The translations under genes were made by a program, and so were the position numbers. From Evtepia sp. (GTDB lineage: Bacteria > Bacillota > Clostridia > Oscillospirales > Oscillospiraceae): a DNA stretch of 9,765 nucleotides. The stretch is from contig JAHHRP010000068.1 of assembly GCA_020025735.1 (NCBI GenBank), positions 1-9,765 of the forward strand, in the 5' to 3' direction. This document shows positions 1 through 6,723 of this stretch, piece after piece. Every line of letters begins with the position of its first letter. The first letter of the stretch is position 1. The notes beneath the pieces were generated by a model. The model was not told where the DNA came from. It saw only the letters and a list, made by a program, of their open reading frames with translations, and made no database searches.

Positions 1-963
1 CACCCAGCCCGCGGGCAGCTGTGGCGCTGTCAATTCCCAGCACTGGGCAGTCATGTGCCACTCAACATGGGTAAAAATATGTTTTCCTGTTCCCACAAAG
101 GCACCTTCTCCGGCACCTTCTCCCATCAGCCCCCACGACGCAGGGACCTCCTCTGCTGGGGCCAATTCGTTCGGATACTCCCATAGCCCCGCCAACAGTC
201 CTTTGGCAGGCCGACGACGCAGCGCCACCTTTCCTCCATAAAAGAGAAGAAAAACCACCCGTTCCTCTACGCGCCGGGGCTTCTTTGCCGGGCGAACGGG
301 AAGCTCCCGGGTCCGCCCTTCTGCCCTGGCCCGACAAAAATCTGCCCCAGGACATTGGTCACACAGCGGCGCACCGTTGGGCAGACAGACCGTCGCTCCC
401 AGATCCATCATGGCCTGATTGAATTGTCCAGGCAGATCCAAAGGGATCACCGCCTGAAGGGCCGCCGTAAAGTGACGTTTCCCCTGGGTGGTTGTGATGT
501 CTGTGGCATCCCCCAGCACCCGGGCAGTTACTCGCAGCAAGTTCCCGTCCACCGCGGGCACTGGCTGACCAAAGGAAATGGATGCGACCGCTGCTGCCGT
601 ATAGTCTCCCACACCAGCCAGGGAGCGAATCTCTCCATACTCCGTAGGAAAGATCCCTCCAAATTCCTCCACGATCTGCCGCGCGGCTTTTTGCAAATTT
701 CTGGCCCGGCTGTAATAGCCCAGCCCCTGCCACAGTTTCATCAACTGGTCCTCTGGGGCAGCAGCCAGGTCCTGAACGGTGGGAAATGCCTCCATAAATT
801 TTGCAAAATACCCCAGCACTGCCCCCACCCGGGTCTGCTGGAGCATGATTTCTGACACCCAGACGCGATAAGGGGTAGGATCACGCCGCCAGGGTAAGTC
901 CCGGGCATGTTCTTGGTACCATTGAAGCAGCGGTATGGGCAGCATAGACAAAGGATCTGTCAT
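1..963 (-). CDS. mutY: A/G-specific adenine glycosylase MutY (C-terminus cut by window edge)
   Basis: Base-excision repair glycosylase that removes adenine mispaired with 8-oxoguanine. The 321 visible residues run from ATG at 963 to the window edge; the family is usually about 345-370, so roughly 30 are missing. Seen: catalytic Glu38 in SEIMLQQTRV; helix-hairpin-helix LAGVGDYTAAAV (115-126); catalytic Asp139 in VDGN; a four-Cys [4Fe-4S] cluster at C193, C201, C204 and C210; and a C-terminal NUDIX-like 8-oxoG recognition domain with the F-T-H loop (297-299, usually F-S-H). The start is supported by AGGAG 7 nt upstream. It lies 36 bp after the pseudouridine synthase gene on the same strand with no terminator between, so it is probably the second gene of that operon. 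The C-X7-C spacing and a 12-bp tandem duplication are described under findings. Confidence 0.97.
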   Translation of the reverse strand, partial: MTDPLSMLPIPLLQWYQEHARDLPWRRDPTPYRVWVSEIMLQQTRVGAVLGYFAKFMEAFPTVQDLAAAPEDQLMKLWQGLGYYSRARNLQKAARQIVEEFGGIFPTEYGEIRSLAGVGDYTAAAVASISFGQPVPAVDGNLLRVTARVLGDATDITTTQGKRHFTAALQAVIPLDLPGQFNQAMMDLGATVCLPNGAPLCDQCPGADFCRARAEGRTRELPVRPAKKPRRVEERVVFLLFYGGKVALRRRPAKGLLAGLWEYPNELAPAEEVPASWGLMGEGAGEGAFVGTGKHIFTHVEWHMTAQCWELTAPQLPAGWV

Positions 964-999
964 TGAGTTTCTCCTATTCTTTATCTTTCTCATTTTTTC

Positions 1000-1893
1000 T
1001 CAATCCAACAAAGCCGCCAAGTCAGAGGGCAGAGGAGAAGCAACTGAGATCTCCTCCCCCGTCACTGGCTGCTTCAAACAAATGGCCGCCGAATGCAGGG
1101 CAAAGCGTTGGGGCAGCTGAGGCAGCTCCTCTCCATAGAGGAAGTCTCCCGCCAGCGGACAGCCTAAAAAGGCCATGTGGACTCGGATCTGGTGGGTCCT
1201 TCCGGTGTCCAAGACCAATCGGACCAAGCTTCGGCCACCACCAGTCTGCAACACCTCATAGTGGGTTCTGGCTTCTGCTCCCTGGGCACACACCTCGCGG
1301 CGCAGCACGGAACCAGCGGCACGGGCAATGGGTTGATCTACACATCCCCGACGGGGAACAGGGACCCCTTGACACACTGCCAAATAGGTCCGATAGAATC
1401 GTCCACTGTGCAGCTGCGCCTGGAGCCGCTCATGGGCATGGGCATGTTTCGCCACTGCCATCAGGCCAGAAGTCCCCCGATCCAGCCGGTTCACTGGATG
1501 AAACGCAGCGATCAATCCCTGTGCCTGATAATAGGCCAGCAAAAAATTGGCCAGCGTGTCTCCATGGTGACCTTGACTGGGATGGACTGGTACCCCCCCT
1601 GCCTTATCTAGTACGATCAGATCCTCATCCTCATAGCATATTGTAAGGGGACCGGACACAGGAACAATCTGGTCGCTGCCTGCTCCATCCCCCACCACCA
1701 CAGAGAGGCACTGCCCTGCTGACACAGTTTGATTCGTAAAAACGGGGCATCCATCCAATAAAATCCCTTCTGCAGCCCCCTTCGCGCGGCGGACACTGGC
1801 CGCAGAAAGTCCCAGTGTCTTCCGCAGGATCGTTTGCACAGTGGCCCCTTCCTGATCCTGCCCGATCTGCTTTGTCAGCCTGCGCACAAGCAT
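1000..1893 (-). CDS. RluA-family pseudouridine synthase
   Basis: Converts uridine to pseudouridine, most likely in 23S rRNA (or tRNA); the exact target cannot be told from sequence alone. It has 297 residues, a normal length. Residues about 15-66 look like an S4-type RNA-binding domain (GILLDGCPVFTNQTVSAG). The catalytic domain follows: motif NRLDRGTSGL with catalytic Asp138 (first residue Asn where many relatives have His), FYRTYLAVCQG (166-176), and GRTHQIRVHM (231-240). The ATG at 1893 sits only 1 nt after AGGTGG in the upstream strand; the in-frame GTG two codons later (1887) would have a more usual 7-nt spacing, so translation may start there. It is first of a probable two-gene operon with mutY and diverges from the flavodoxin gene. 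Confidence 0.94.
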   Translation of the reverse strand: MLVRRLTKQIGQDQEGATVQTILRKTLGLSAASVRRAKGAAEGILLDGCPVFTNQTVSAGQCLSVVVGDGAGSDQIVPVSGPLTICYEDEDLIVLDKAGGVPVHPSQGHHGDTLANFLLAYYQAQGLIAAFHPVNRLDRGTSGLMAVAKHAHAHERLQAQLHSGRFYRTYLAVCQGVPVPRRGCVDQPIARAAGSVLRREVCAQGAEARTHYEVLQTGGGRSLVRLVLDTGRTHQIRVHMAFLGCPLAGDFLYGEELPQLPQRFALHSAAICLKQPVTGEEISVASPLPSDLAALLD

Positions 1894-2136
1894 CCCACCT
1901 TTCTCTTAGGATTTTTCTGGCATTAAGATCTGTTTTGTGATACACTGGACGCAGAATCTCTATTTCCATATCTCCAACGGGAGGTCCATGTCTCCTCCCA
2001 CCATAATGACCGCCGCTGGCTGTACCTTGTCAGGGAAACCCACATCACAGCGGACAGTACCAATGAGTCCCAGCGCCTCCCCCACTCCCAGCCACAAGGG
2101 AGTCGGCGGCCCTGGCAGTAAGAAGGAGGAACCCCT
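1894..2136. other. Divergent intergenic region, no confident gene
   Basis: This 243-bp gap separates the minus-strand rluA-type gene from the plus-strand flavodoxin gene and must hold promoters for both, but I cannot place a convincing -35/-10 pair on either strand. It holds a 6-bp inverted repeat GGGAGG/CCTCCC (1979-1984 and 1994-1999, 9-nt loop) without a T-tract. A plus-strand frame open from 1927 to the TAA at 2119-2121 has coding-like third-position GC but no ATG, GTG or TTG, and its antisense is also open, so I do not call a gene. Confidence 0.6.
2123..2130 (+). promoter_or_regulatory. Ribosome binding site of the flavodoxin gene
   Basis: AAGGAGGA ends 6 nt before the ATG at 2137. It is a near-perfect Shine-Dalgarno and fixes the flavodoxin start. 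Confidence 0.9.
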
Positions 2137-2673
2137 ATGAACGGCATCATTCTCTATGGCAGCCGCTACGGTGCTGCCCAACAATACGCCCAAGCGCTGG
2201 AGGAGCGCACTGGCTTCCCCGCTGTGTCCTACGAAGAGGTCCTGGACTTTGGACCCTTTGACACCATTATTTACATCGGCGGGCTCTACGCTGGCAAGAC
2301 CACAGGCCTTGCCAGAACCGCTCGCCATTTGCCCACTGACCACCCCTTCCGGTTGCTGGTAGCCACCGTGGGACTGGCCGATCCGACGGATGAAGGAAAT
2401 TTACTCCATATCCGGGAATCCCTGGCTGAAGAACTCTCCCCTGGCATTTTTGTCCGCACCACGCACATTCCTCTCCGAGGCGCCATCGATTATGCCAAGC
2501 TGAGCCTAAAGCACCGACTCATGATGAAGGTTATGTGCGCTTTCCTGCGCCGCAAACCCCCAGAGGAGCGTTCGGCAGACACCCAGGAAATTTTAGATAG
2601 CTATGGAAATGCCGTCACCTTCATTGATTTTGATGCCTTGGCCCCCATTCAGGAGTGGTTAGAAAGAACCTAA
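2137..2673 (+). CDS. Flavodoxin-domain protein, HemG-like (Flavodoxin_5)
   Basis: A 178-residue FMN-binding flavodoxin-fold protein of the type that includes protoporphyrinogen IX dehydrogenase HemG. Seen: N-terminal beta strand and phosphate-binding loop ILYGSRYGAAQQYA (5-18), FDTIIYIGGLYAG (41-53) around the flavin, LLVATVGLADP (73-83), and the RGAIDYAKLSLKHRLMMKVM stretch (114-133), which resembles HemG-group proteins rather than small electron-carrier flavodoxins. No membrane segment or extra redox domain is visible. It is monocistronic in appearance: a strong RBS upstream, a terminator 28 bp after its TAA. Role is inferred: quinone- or flavin-linked oxidoreductase, possibly in heme synthesis, or a general flavodoxin. 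The next gene, hemW, is also heme-linked. Confidence 0.88.
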   Translation: MNGIILYGSRYGAAQQYAQALEERTGFPAVSYEEVLDFGPFDTIIYIGGLYAGKTTGLARTARHLPTDHPFRLLVATVGLADPTDEGNLLHIRESLAEELSPGIFVRTTHIPLRGAIDYAKLSLKHRLMMKVMCAFLRRKPPEERSADTQEILDSYGNAVTFIDFDALAPIQEWLERT

Positions 2674-2700
2674 AGAAATCCTGCCTATTATACATCCATC

Positions 2701-2746
2701 AGGACCCGCTGACAACTCTTGTCGGTGGGTCCTTTCAGTTTCTTTT
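2701..2746 (+). terminator. Intrinsic terminator after the flavodoxin gene
   Basis: AGGACCC...GGGTCCT extends inward through GCT/GGT (two G-U pairs) and GACAA/TTGTC to a continuous 15-bp RNA stem with a 3-nt loop (2701-2733), followed by the U-rich run TTCAGTTTCTTTT. It begins 27 bp past the flavodoxin stop and separates that gene from the hemW operon. Confidence 0.9.
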
Positions 2747-2865
2747 CTACTGGAAACGAGAGGGGATCTTCTCTGCTGCGCGCAAAGCACAAAGCGCCTT
2801 GGTGTCGTCCGTCCTATAAGGATCAGGTTCCCGCCATTCTTGATAAAGGAAGCTTCCTCCCCCTC

Positions 2866-2894
2866 TTGCTATCTCCTGCAAAGATGCGTATAAT
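2866..2894 (+). promoter_or_regulatory. Vegetative (sigma-A type) promoter of the hemW operon
   Basis: -35 TTGCTA (2866-2871, 4/6 to TTGACA), 17-bp spacer, perfect -10 TATAAT (2889-2894). Predicted transcription start near 2901 gives a leader of about 43 nt before the GTG at 2944. A 12-bp perfect palindrome AGGAAGCTTCCT (2847-2858) lies 7 bp upstream of the -35 and could be an operator or chance. Confidence 0.8.
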
Positions 2895-2930
2895 ACTTAT
2901 GAATACTGTATTCCCATTTCCCGCAGGATT

Positions 2931-2936
2931 GGAGGG
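2931..2936 (+). promoter_or_regulatory. Ribosome binding site deciding the hemW start
   Basis: GGAGGG; GGAGG ends 8 nt before GTG at 2944. No in-frame ATG upstream (2884, 2899) has any Shine-Dalgarno, and those lie in or beside the promoter, so the GTG is chosen. Confidence 0.85.
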
Positions 2937-2943
2937 ATCATTC

Positions 2944-4152
2944 GTGGCCAACACCATTGGCATCTATATCCATATTCCCTTCTGTAAAAGCAAGTGTGAC
3001 TACTGTGACTTCTACTCCTTAGCCGGGCAGGAGGAGAAGATGGATCGCTACCAGCAGGCCCTGCTAACCCATCTGCGTGCCTTTGCTCCCCGTGTTAAAG
3101 GGTGGATCGTGGACACGGTCTATTTCGGCGGGGGTACGCCTTCTTACTATGGCGACAAAAGACTTCGAGATCTGCTCTCCCTCATCCAGCGTCAGTTCTC
3201 CCTGAGCCGTCAGGCAGAGATCACCGTAGAATGCAACCCCGACAGTGTAGATGCCCGGTCTATGGCCCGGCTACGCAGGGCAGGTGTTAATCGGATCTCC
3301 CTTGGGGTGCAGTCAGCCGATGCCCAGCAGCTGCGGTGTCTACACCGCATCCACTCTCCTCGTCAGGTCATCCAAGCAGTCTCTGATATCCGAAAGGCCA
3401 AACTAGATAACTTGAGCCTAGATCTGATCTACGGCTTGCCTGGACAAACCCTTACTGACTGGGAAGACACCTTAGAAAAAGCACTGGATCTGGACCCTGA
3501 GCATCTGTCTTGCTACGGTTTGAAAGTGGAAGATAAAACCCCCTTAGCCAGACAAGTGGACGAAGGCTTGGTGCTGCCAGATGGAGATCTCCAGGCTGAC
3601 TTCTATCTGAGAGCCGTGGAGCTGTTGCATCAGCGGGGATATCGGCAGTATGAGATCTCCAATTTCTCAAAACCGGGAAAAGAGTCTCGACACAATCTGA
3701 AATACTGGCTGGGACGAGAATATCTTGGCTTCGGCCCCGGTGCCCATTCCTATTTTGGCGGTCAACGGTACGCCTATCCGCAAGATCTGGAGGGGTATCT
3801 CCAGTCCATCGCCATAGGTGCAGCTCAGCTGGAAGATGTGCAGCCCGTTCCTCCCCCTGAACAAGCGCGGGAGTATCTGATGCTTCGGATGCGTACCATG
3901 CGGGGCATAGAGGAATGGGAGTACCGACGAAAGTTTGGCCTGAACTTTGAACCCATCGCACAGCGTTTGGAGTTTTTTGAAAGCCATCGCTGGACCGAGC
4001 AGACTGACCGCCGCTGGCACTTTACCCCCCAAGGCTTCCTGCTCTCCAACACCTTGATCCTAGATCTATTGGAAGCCCAGTCGGGCACGATACAAGCACA
4101 AAAATACTGGAAGGAACTCATCGGCCAGACCGATGCCATCCAGGAACCATAA
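2944..4152 (+). CDS. hemW: Radical SAM heme chaperone HemW
   Basis: 402 residues from GTG at 2944. HemW family proteins bind heme and a radical-SAM [4Fe-4S] cluster and deliver heme to respiratory proteins; they were long misnamed coproporphyrinogen oxidase. Seen: cluster motif C14-X3-C18-X2-C21 followed by Asp-Phe, which fits HemW; true HemN has a fourth Cys (C-X-C). Also GGGTPS (62-67), ECNPD (96-100), DLIYGLPGQT (160-169), YEISNFS (236-242), RHNLKYW (249-255) and GFGPGAHS (262-269), then a HemN_C-type C-terminal domain. The open frame continues upstream to 2719, but the promoter and RBS lie inside that stretch and its residues match nothing in the family. It is first gene of the probable operon hemW-apgM-DUF1015-ispE, 22 bp before the apgM-like start. 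Confidence 0.96.
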   Translation: MANTIGIYIHIPFCKSKCDYCDFYSLAGQEEKMDRYQQALLTHLRAFAPRVKGWIVDTVYFGGGTPSYYGDKRLRDLLSLIQRQFSLSRQAEITVECNPDSVDARSMARLRRAGVNRISLGVQSADAQQLRCLHRIHSPRQVIQAVSDIRKAKLDNLSLDLIYGLPGQTLTDWEDTLEKALDLDPEHLSCYGLKVEDKTPLARQVDEGLVLPDGDLQADFYLRAVELLHQRGYRQYEISNFSKPGKESRHNLKYWLGREYLGFGPGAHSYFGGQRYAYPQDLEGYLQSIAIGAAQLEDVQPVPPPEQAREYLMLRMRTMRGIEEWEYRRKFGLNFEPIAQRLEFFESHRWTEQTDRRWHFTPQGFLLSNTLILDLLEAQSGTIQAQKYWKELIGQTDAIQEP

Positions 4153-4162
4153 TTTTTCCCCG

Positions 4163-4170
4163 AAAGGAGA
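4163..4170 (+). promoter_or_regulatory. Ribosome binding site deciding the apgM start
   Basis: AAAGGAGA ends 4 nt before ATG at 4175. It places the start there rather than at the in-frame ATG at 4133, which would overlap hemW and lengthen the protein by 14 residues before the family's normal N-terminus. Confidence 0.85.
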
Positions 4171-4174
4171 CCCT

Positions 4175-5410
4175 ATGAAATACATTTTGATCATCGGTGA
4201 CGGTATGGCTGACAACCCCGTCCCCACCCTGGACAACAAGACCCCTCTCCAACACGCCTCCATCCCTGTGATGGATTCTCTGGCCGCGAAAGGCGAGATG
4301 GGCAGTGTGGTTAACTGTCCTGCTGGCTTACCCGCTGGGAGCGACACTGCCATTTTATCCATCTTTGGGGCAGACCCTAACCTCTGTTACACTGGTCGTT
4401 CTCCTCTTGAAGCTGCTGCCACTGGCATTCAGCTCCAGCCCGGTGATATTTCCTACCGGTGCAATATGGTTGCCTATGAAGACAGCGACCTTCCCTTTGA
4501 AGAGAAAAAAATCCTCTCCCATTCTGGTGGTTCTATTGAGGGAGCGCAGTCCATTCAGCTGATCACTGACTTGTTCCAGGACCCTGCTTTTCAGCAAGCT
4601 GCTCAAAAGGCAGGGATGGTGGTCCATCCTGCAGCCTCCTTTCGCCATATTGCTGTGCAGTCTGGGGCTTCCATCACGGGGATTTCTCTCCTTCCTCCCC
4701 ATGATCACTTGGGAGAGGTCATTGGTCCCATCCTCCCCTCCGGCAACGACAACGCTGCCGTTCTCAAGGATCTCATGAAACTGGCCCATCAGGTCCTCGA
4801 CCACCACCCCATCAATGAACAGCGTCGGGCAGAGGGAAAACTTCCCGCCAATGGTGTCTGGTTCTGGGCCGAGGGCAGCGCCGTGGCGCTGGAATCTTTC
4901 TGGGACAAATACCATAAAACGGGCACTGTCATCTCTGCCGTTCCTCTGTGCTTTGGCATCGCCCGCTTGTCCGGTCTGGACATTCGAGAAGTAGAAGGCG
5001 CCACAGGTGAGTTGGAAACCAATTACGAAGGCAAGGTCAGTGCCGCCCTGGAGGAACTGCGTGCGGGAAAAGATTTCGTCGCTGTCCATGTGGAAGCGCC
5101 CGACGAGTGTACCCACAATGGCGATCTTCCGGGAAAACTCCAGGCCATTGCGTGGCTGGATAGCCGTGTGATTGGCCCTCTCACGCAGGCTCTAGCAGAG
5201 GACGGCACCGACTATCGGCTGCTTATTCTCTCTGACCACAAAACCCTCACGGCCACACGAGGACACGATGGGGACCCTGTTCCTTATCTACTCTATGACA
5301 GCCGCAAGGACACCGGTCTGGGTCTGCCTTACTGCGAGGAGTCTGGACAGCAAGGGCCTTTCTATGCCGCTGGCGCACCAGTCCTAATGAATAAGCTCTT
5401 TGAGCTGTAA
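4175..5410 (+). CDS. apgM: Archaeal-type cofactor-independent phosphoglycerate mutase / proposed homoserine kinase
   Basis: 411 residues of the alkaline phosphatase superfamily (COG3635). Metal and catalytic residues are all present: Asp9 in IIGDGMADNP, nucleophile Ser56 in GSDTA, GRSPLEAAATGI (74-85), Asp310 and His314 in HVEAPDECTHNGD, Asp354-His355 in LSDHKT, and His364 in RGHDGDPVP. Known archaeal members interconvert 3- and 2-phosphoglycerate. A bacterial branch is annotated as a proposed homoserine kinase (TIGR02535), and the DHKT...RGHDGDPVP form here could belong to that branch. No threonine genes lie beside it, so the sequence does not decide between the two; the symbol names the family. 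Operon member: 22 bp after hemW and 38 bp before the DUF1015 gene. Confidence 0.9.
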   Translation: MKYILIIGDGMADNPVPTLDNKTPLQHASIPVMDSLAAKGEMGSVVNCPAGLPAGSDTAILSIFGADPNLCYTGRSPLEAAATGIQLQPGDISYRCNMVAYEDSDLPFEEKKILSHSGGSIEGAQSIQLITDLFQDPAFQQAAQKAGMVVHPAASFRHIAVQSGASITGISLLPPHDHLGEVIGPILPSGNDNAAVLKDLMKLAHQVLDHHPINEQRRAEGKLPANGVWFWAEGSAVALESFWDKYHKTGTVISAVPLCFGIARLSGLDIREVEGATGELETNYEGKVSAALEELRAGKDFVAVHVEAPDECTHNGDLPGKLQAIAWLDSRVIGPLTQALAEDGTDYRLLILSDHKTLTATRGHDGDPVPYLLYDSRKDTGLGLPYCEESGQQGPFYAAGAPVLMNKLFEL

Positions 5411-5448
5411 CCCCTAACCACAACCCAAAGAAACGGAGGATTTTCCCC

Positions 5449-6723
5449 ATGAATGAGACCGCTTTTTCCCCTGCCAACATTCTGATTCCTCAGGACTGCG
5501 GCCTGACCAAATGGGCCGTGGTGGCATGTGACCAATACACCTCGCAGCCAGAATACTGGCAGCGGGTGGACCAATATGTTGGCGATGCCCCCTCCACGCT
5601 CCGGCTGATCCTGCCAGAGAGCAAGCTGGAGAGCGACAACGTAGATCAGGAGATCCAAAAAATCAACCAGACCATGGAGACCTATCTGGAGGATGGCCGC
5701 TTGCAGGAGCTAGAGAACGCCATGATTTTCCTGGAACGCAAGCTGTCCGGCGGGAAGACCCGACTGGGCCTCGTTGGCAAGCTGGACCTGGAGCAATACA
5801 GCTATGAGAAGGGTTCTGGGACACCCATCCGGGCCACAGAAGGCACCGTCTTGTCCCGAATCCCGCCTCGGATGAAGGTACGCAAGAACGCGCCCATCGA
5901 GCTGCCCCACATTATGGTCCTGATCGATGACCCGGACAAAGCGATCATGGAACCTCTCCTCAGCCAGGAGAACAAGAAGCAGATGCAGATGATTTATAGC
6001 ACCACACTGATGGAAAACGGGGGGCGGGTATCTGGGTACCTGCTGTCTAAGAGACAGGCAGACAAGGTACAGGCACAGCTATCCGCCCTGGCAGATCCAA
6101 CGCGCTTTGCCCAGTTTTACCATGCCGAGGGTAAGCCCGTGCTCACCTACGCAATGGGAGACGGCAATCACTCTCTGGCCACAGCCAAAGCCTGCTGGGA
6201 AGAACTTAAGGCCACACTATCCCCTGAAGAGCGTGAAACGCACCCAGCCCGCTACGCCTTGGTAGAACTTGTCAATCTCCATGATGACTCTCTGGAGTTT
6301 GAGCCAATCCATCGGGTCCTCTTCGGAGTAGACCCCAAGAAGCTCATGGAAGACTTACTGGCCGCCTATCCCGGCACTCATTATGGGGAGGGCAATGGAC
6401 ACCAGATCACCTATGTTTTACCTGGTGAAAAAGGCATTGTCACTGTACCCAACCCAACTGCACAGCTGGAAGTTGGCACACTGCAAACTTTTCTGGACCG
6501 TTATCTGGAGGAAAACGGAGGCAAGATTGACTATATTCACGGGGAAGATGTCGTGACACAACTGGTCAATCAGCCGGACAGCATCGGATTCCTCCTGCCT
6601 GGTATGGGAAAAGATCAGCTCTTCCCCACGGTTATTTTCGATGGCGCTCTGCCACGCAAGACCTTCTCTATGGGGGAGGCCCATGACAAGCGCTTTTATC
6701 TGGAGGCACGCAAGATAAAGTGA
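5449..6723 (+). CDS. DUF1015 family protein (uncharacterised)
   Basis: 424 residues, a usual length for DUF1015 (PF06245), with no membrane segment or signal peptide, so cytosolic. Recognised by the N-terminal ILIPQDCGLTKWAVVACDQY, IRATEG (127-132), YAMGDGNHSLATAK (234-247), NLHDDSLEFEPIHRV (276-290), and the C-terminal LPRKTFSMGEAHDKRFYLEA (401-420). The GDGNHS box lies where other DUF1015 proteins have the ParB-like DGHHR box, so a nucleotide-binding or kinase-like role is a reasonable but unproven guess; serine-related functions have been suggested from gene neighbourhoods in other genomes. Start ATG follows GGAGG (5435-5439) by 9 nt. Its TGA overlaps the ispE GTG by 4 bp (GTGA), implying translational coupling. 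Confidence 0.9.
   Translation: MNETAFSPANILIPQDCGLTKWAVVACDQYTSQPEYWQRVDQYVGDAPSTLRLILPESKLESDNVDQEIQKINQTMETYLEDGRLQELENAMIFLERKLSGGKTRLGLVGKLDLEQYSYEKGSGTPIRATEGTVLSRIPPRMKVRKNAPIELPHIMVLIDDPDKAIMEPLLSQENKKQMQMIYSTTLMENGGRVSGYLLSKRQADKVQAQLSALADPTRFAQFYHAEGKPVLTYAMGDGNHSLATAKACWEELKATLSPEERETHPARYALVELVNLHDDSLEFEPIHRVLFGVDPKKLMEDLLAAYPGTHYGEGNGHQITYVLPGEKGIVTVPNPTAQLEVGTLQTFLDRYLEENGGKIDYIHGEDVVTQLVNQPDSIGFLLPGMGKDQLFPTVIFDGALPRKTFSMGEAHDKRFYLEARKIK

Noticed and set aside
355..855. 166-codon plus-strand open frame
   Set aside because: Antisense to mutY, no recognisable domain; the mutY reading carries all family motifs.
963..1646. 227-codon plus-strand open frame
   Set aside because: Antisense to the RluA-type gene, low-complexity Pro/Ser/His-rich, no RBS and no family resemblance.
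1979..1999. GGGAGG/CCTCCC inverted repeat
   Set aside because: 6-bp stem with a 9-nt loop and no T-tract; not a terminator and no clear operator position.
1960..2343. 127-codon minus-strand open frame across the divergent region
   Set aside because: Over 200 bp of it is the exact codon-aligned antisense of the flavodoxin gene and no RBS is seen; kept only as part of the finding on 1927-2121.
2719..2943. N-terminal extension of hemW by 75 residues
   Set aside because: The stretch begins inside the terminator hairpin, contains the promoter, resembles no HemW N-terminus, and a well-spaced GGAGG precedes the GTG at 2944.
4133..4174. Earlier in-frame ATG for the apgM-like gene
   Set aside because: It would overlap the hemW end and add 14 residues before the conserved N-terminal strand; the ATG at 4175 has a proper RBS.
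4355..5116. 253-codon minus-strand open frame
   Set aside because: Antisense shadow of the apgM-like gene; no RBS, no motif.
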